From the NCBI GenBank assembly GCA_023426575.1, contig JAFAAL010000018.1:1-8149 (forward strand): DNA of 8,149 bases. The letters run 5' to 3'. The notes beneath the pieces are model-generated. The model searched no databases, was not told where the DNA came from, and worked only from the letters and a program-made list of their open reading frames with translations. Below, in pieces: positions 6,166 to 8,149 of this stretch (positions within the stretch are counted from its first letter, which is position 1; each line of letters begins with the position of its first letter). The position numbers and the translations under genes were made by a program. The DNA comes from Bacillota bacterium (GTDB lineage Bacteria; Bacillota; Clostridia; Saccharofermentanales; DTU023).

Positions 6166-6687
6166 ATGGGTAGATTTTTAGATCGTATTCTCGGTGGTTT
6201 CGACAATTTCGAGGACGAATACTATGAGGAGATGGACAGCCCCCGGGGGCCCAGCCAGGAGGAGGTCGCGAGATCTCTCCAGGGTGCGCATGGTCCTCGT
6301 AGAGATGATGGACGCGTGGTCAACTTTAAGAATCCAGGAGTGACCAATGAGGTCGTCATCATCGAACCTCGGGATATTGCGACTGCCCAGCAAGTCTGCG
6401 ACTTTGTCCGCTCGGGGAAGACGGTCATCTGCAATATTGAGCAGATCGATACGAAGATTGCCCAACGAGTGATCGACTTCTTGACGGGCGCGACCTACGC
6501 CCTCTCAGGCACTGTCGAGCCGATCTCTTCACTGATTTTTGTCGTTGCTCCGCGCTCAACACACGTGGCGAGTGCTGAGGAGATTCTCAACAGCATGAAT
6601 CCAGACGTGCAGCGCTACGTCGATCAGATGAACTACCGACCTGTCCAGCGCGAGGCCATGCGTCGTCCTCACGTCAATGCCCGCTAA
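6166..6687 (+). CDS. sepF: Cell division protein SepF (Z-ring membrane anchor)
   Basis: SepF binds the FtsZ C-terminal tail, polymerises into arcs or rings and ties the Z ring to the membrane. In this 173-residue protein, MGRFLDRILGGF (1-12) is the expected amphipathic membrane-binding helix. An acidic then disordered linker follows (13-50). Residues 51-135 form the DUF552 core, with VVIIEPRD (63-70), TVICNIEQID (86-95), RVIDFLTGATYALSGT (101-116) and IFVVAPR (124-130). G108 corresponds to the conserved glycine at the polymer interface. A basic C-terminal tail of about 35 residues goes beyond the core. GGAGG (6156-6160) with a 5-base spacer sets the start. It follows yggS by 136 bases but has its own promoter, and its last 11 bases overlap coaW. 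No other division gene is in the window. Confidence 0.96.
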   Translation: MGRFLDRILGGFDNFEDEYYEEMDSPRGPSQEEVARSLQGAHGPRRDDGRVVNFKNPGVTNEVVIIEPRDIATAQQVCDFVRSGKTVICNIEQIDTKIAQRVIDFLTGATYALSGTVEPISSLIFVVAPRSTHVASAEEILNSMNPDVQRYVDQMNYRPVQREAMRRPHVNAR

Positions 6688-7522
6688 GAGCCCTCTGATC
6701 ATCGGTCTTGATATCGGCGGGACGACCAGCAAGGTCGCCGCGATCTCAGGCCAGAGACAATTGACCGCGATGAGAGTCCAGGCCAGCGACCCTCTGAGTT
6801 CCGCCTACGGAGCTCTGGGTCGCTTTATTTCTGCCAATGAGCTAGAGCTTTCAGCCATCGACTCTGTCGTAGTGACGGGGGTCGGTCAGAGCCTCGTCAC
6901 GGGTACACTCTTCAACCTACCGACCGTCAAATGCCCAGAATTCGAGGCGGTGGCCCGTGGCGGCCTCTACCTCGCAGAGAAGGAACGTGCCATCGTCGTC
7001 TCCATGGGCACGGGGAGCTCCATCGTCCTCGGCGAGGGAGAGCAGTATGAGCACATCATCGGCTCGGGGGTCGGGGGCGGAACAGTCACGGGCCTCGGCA
7101 AGCTCCTCTTGCAGGTCTATGACTTTGCCTCTCTTGAGGCCCTCGCCATGGAGGGGAGCCTCCAGGGTATTGACCTCACAGTCGGCGATCTGTCGGCCGA
7201 GGCCATCGCCAATCTCCCACCCGAGACGACCGCCGCCAACTTTGCCGCTGTCGATGAGCGAGCCCCGGCGAGAGATCTTGCGCGCGGCCTCATGAACCTC
7301 GTCTTCCAATCCCTCGGCACAGCGGCAATCCTCGCAGCCCGCCTCAAGAATTGCCAAGACATCGTCTTCATCGGCTCCCTAGCAAAGTCAAAAGTCGGAC
7401 AGGCAAGCCTCGAGCGCTTCTCGGATCTCTATGACGTCGAGATCTCTGTCCCCGATCAGGCCGAATTTGCCACGGCCCTCGGTGCAGCCCTCAGCGATCC
7501 GCGCGCGGCTCAAGGGCGATGA
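6677..7522 (+). CDS. coaW: Type II pantothenate kinase (CoaW-like)
   Basis: This 281-residue ASKHA-fold kinase is close in length to the staphylococcal enzyme (267). It would phosphorylate pantothenate with ATP, the first step of coenzyme A synthesis in the cytosol. Visible motifs are IIGLDIGGTTSKVA (residues 8-21, phosphate 1), VVTGVGQS (65-72), PEFEAVARGG (87-96, holding the likely catalytic Glu, E88), VVSMGTGSSIV (107-117, phosphate 2) and IIGSGVGGGTVTGLGKLL (127-144). The type II fold differs from the CoaA (type I) and CoaX (type III) enzymes. A related ASKHA protein such as a BadF-type ATPase is less likely given the GVGGGT-GL motif. Its ATG lies inside sepF in another frame, with no clear Shine-Dalgarno, so translation is probably coupled to sepF. 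Its 3' end overlaps the convergent GH13 remnant by 32 bases. Confidence 0.88.
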   Translation: MPAKSPLIIGLDIGGTTSKVAAISGQRQLTAMRVQASDPLSSAYGALGRFISANELELSAIDSVVVTGVGQSLVTGTLFNLPTVKCPEFEAVARGGLYLAEKERAIVVSMGTGSSIVLGEGEQYEHIIGSGVGGGTVTGLGKLLLQVYDFASLEALAMEGSLQGIDLTVGDLSAEAIANLPPETTAANFAAVDERAPARDLARGLMNLVFQSLGTAAILAARLKNCQDIVFIGSLAKSKVGQASLERFSDLYDVEISVPDQAEFATALGAALSDPRAAQGR

Positions 7523-8149
7523 GATAGCCATAGGCTGCGAGCGTCAACTGCGCATCCCCCTCCTGCCAGAGATCCCCAGAGCTTAAGATGCTTTCATAAG
7601 TCTGAACCCCGTCGACCTTCACCGGCTGACTTGAGAAGTTAAAGAGAGCCGTCAAGCGCCCCTTCTCACTGCTTCTCGTCATTTTCAAGAGGGGCGGATC
7701 AGAGCTCTCAAGCTGAAAATCCTCGCCAAAAGCCTCATGCCGTCTCAATTTTAAGATTTCTTGAAAGCGCGCCTTGAATTCTGCCTCCTCGGCCGAGAGT
7801 CCTGTAAAGCGCATATCCCGGCGATTGTCAGGATCCTCGCCGCCAGTCATGAGAATTTCTGTACCATAGTTCAGGCAGGGGATGTTGTCATAAAAGATAA
7901 GGAAGGCGAGGGCTTGCTCTAGCTTGGCTTTTGCCATATTGTCTCCTGGCTGATAAAAGCGCGGCAGGTCGTGATTGTCGATAAATGACATATTGAGCTC
8001 GTGGTGCTCTGATTGGCGACGACGTCGAGGAGAACCTTGATCTTGCGCTGATGGGCCTCCTTGACGAGCGCCTTGAGCTCTGCGAGGCTGCCAAGATGCG
8101 GGTCGATTTGCATAAAGTCATCGATCCAATAGCCGTGATAGCCGCCGGG
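7491..8149 (-). pseudogene. GH13 alpha-amylase-family gene with internal deletion and frame change (5' end outside window)
   Basis: Reading from the right edge leftward, the minus strand encodes GGYHGYWIDDFMQIDPHLG, LAELKALVKEAHQRK and IKVLLDVVANQ. This is the GH13 barrel stretch up to conserved region I (DVVxNH). At about 8014-7992 the frame shifts. The next frame carries ELNMSFIDNHDLPRF, conserved region IV with the transition-state-stabilising Asp, and then a normal end of barrel (NYGTEILMTGG, RRDMRF) plus a C-terminal beta domain (LTALFNFSSQPVKV), stopping at 7491. In intact members about 150-200 residues lie between these motifs: the B domain, region II with the nucleophile Asp and region III with the acid/base Glu. 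All are missing. The first frame runs on only to a stop at 7919. The product cannot be an active glycosidase. It may be a real pseudogene or an assembly error. Start and promoter lie outside the window, and the substrate (starch/maltodextrin-like) is inferred only from the family. Confidence 0.85.
7992..8014 (-). other. Probable deletion junction in the GH13 gene
   Basis: Region I coding (GTC GTC GCC AAT CA) meets, out of frame, sequence that reads SEHHELN just before MSFIDNHD. The expected His of DVVANH (a CAC or CAT codon) has become CAG. The pentamer AATCA (plus-strand 8010-8014) could be the shared microhomology at which the two ends were joined. The exact breakpoint cannot be fixed without an intact relative. 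Confidence 0.55.

Noticed and set aside
7919..7990. Continuation of the GH13 region-I frame as a genuine short protein
   Set aside because: Past the junction it reads random-looking residues across sequence that clearly encodes region IV in the other frame.
1..8149. CRISPR array, insertion sequence, toxin-antitoxin or defence genes
   Set aside because: No regularly spaced repeats, transposase motifs, terminal inverted repeats or small paired genes were found on either strand.

Overview
The window looks like chromosomal DNA of a Gram-positive-type bacterium, most likely a Bacillota of clostridial character. This rests on: a sortase-anchored cell-wall protein; SepF, which is found in Bacillota, Actinobacteria and Cyanobacteria; a type II pantothenate kinase, a form best known from staphylococci and other Bacillota; AGGAGG-type ribosome binding sites before most genes; and a tRNA with an encoded CCA end. 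I cannot name a genus. Most genes are GC-rich (sampled lines about 55-68%), but the surface protein gene is clearly lower (a sampled line is about 38%).

Layout. Positions 1-87 hold the last 28 codons of an unidentified gene, closed by a strong intrinsic terminator (127-160). A sigma-A-type promoter (173-201) then drives a single gene (269-2425). It encodes a 718-residue secreted protein with a signal peptide, two degenerate beta-type repeat modules, a large unassigned middle region, a Pro/Thr/Ser-rich stalk and a C-terminal IPATG sortase signal. It ends in its own terminator (2444-2478). Next comes a compact tRNA-Leu(GAG) unit with its own promoter and terminator (2484-2651).

Eighteen bases later begins a tightly packed three-gene run (2670-6029): a PLP-dependent C-S lyase of the methionine gamma-lyase/'aluminium resistance' family, a single-pass HlyD-like membrane-fusion protein, and the PLP-homeostasis protein YggS/YlmE. 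Gaps are 3 and 9 bases and no promoter is visible directly ahead of it. A 136-base gap with an extended -10 promoter and a leader hairpin precedes sepF (Z-ring/membrane anchor for division). sepF overlaps by 11 bases a type II pantothenate kinase (coaW, first step of CoA synthesis).

Converging from the minus strand, and overlapping the 3' end of coaW by 32 bases, is a GH13 alpha-amylase-family gene that runs off the right edge. Within the window it is broken: beta-strand region I is joined directly to region IV in a different frame. The part carrying the B domain and the catalytic Asp and Glu is missing.

How they fit together: the lyase and YggS share PLP chemistry; yggS (ylmE) and sepF (ylmF) are neighbours in the division cluster of many Gram-positives; coaW appears to be translationally coupled to sepF. 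No mobile element, CRISPR array or defence system is visible. The points most worth following are the deleted GH13 gene, the unusual sortase substrate, the promoter-poor operon behind the tRNA terminator and the sepF leader hairpin.
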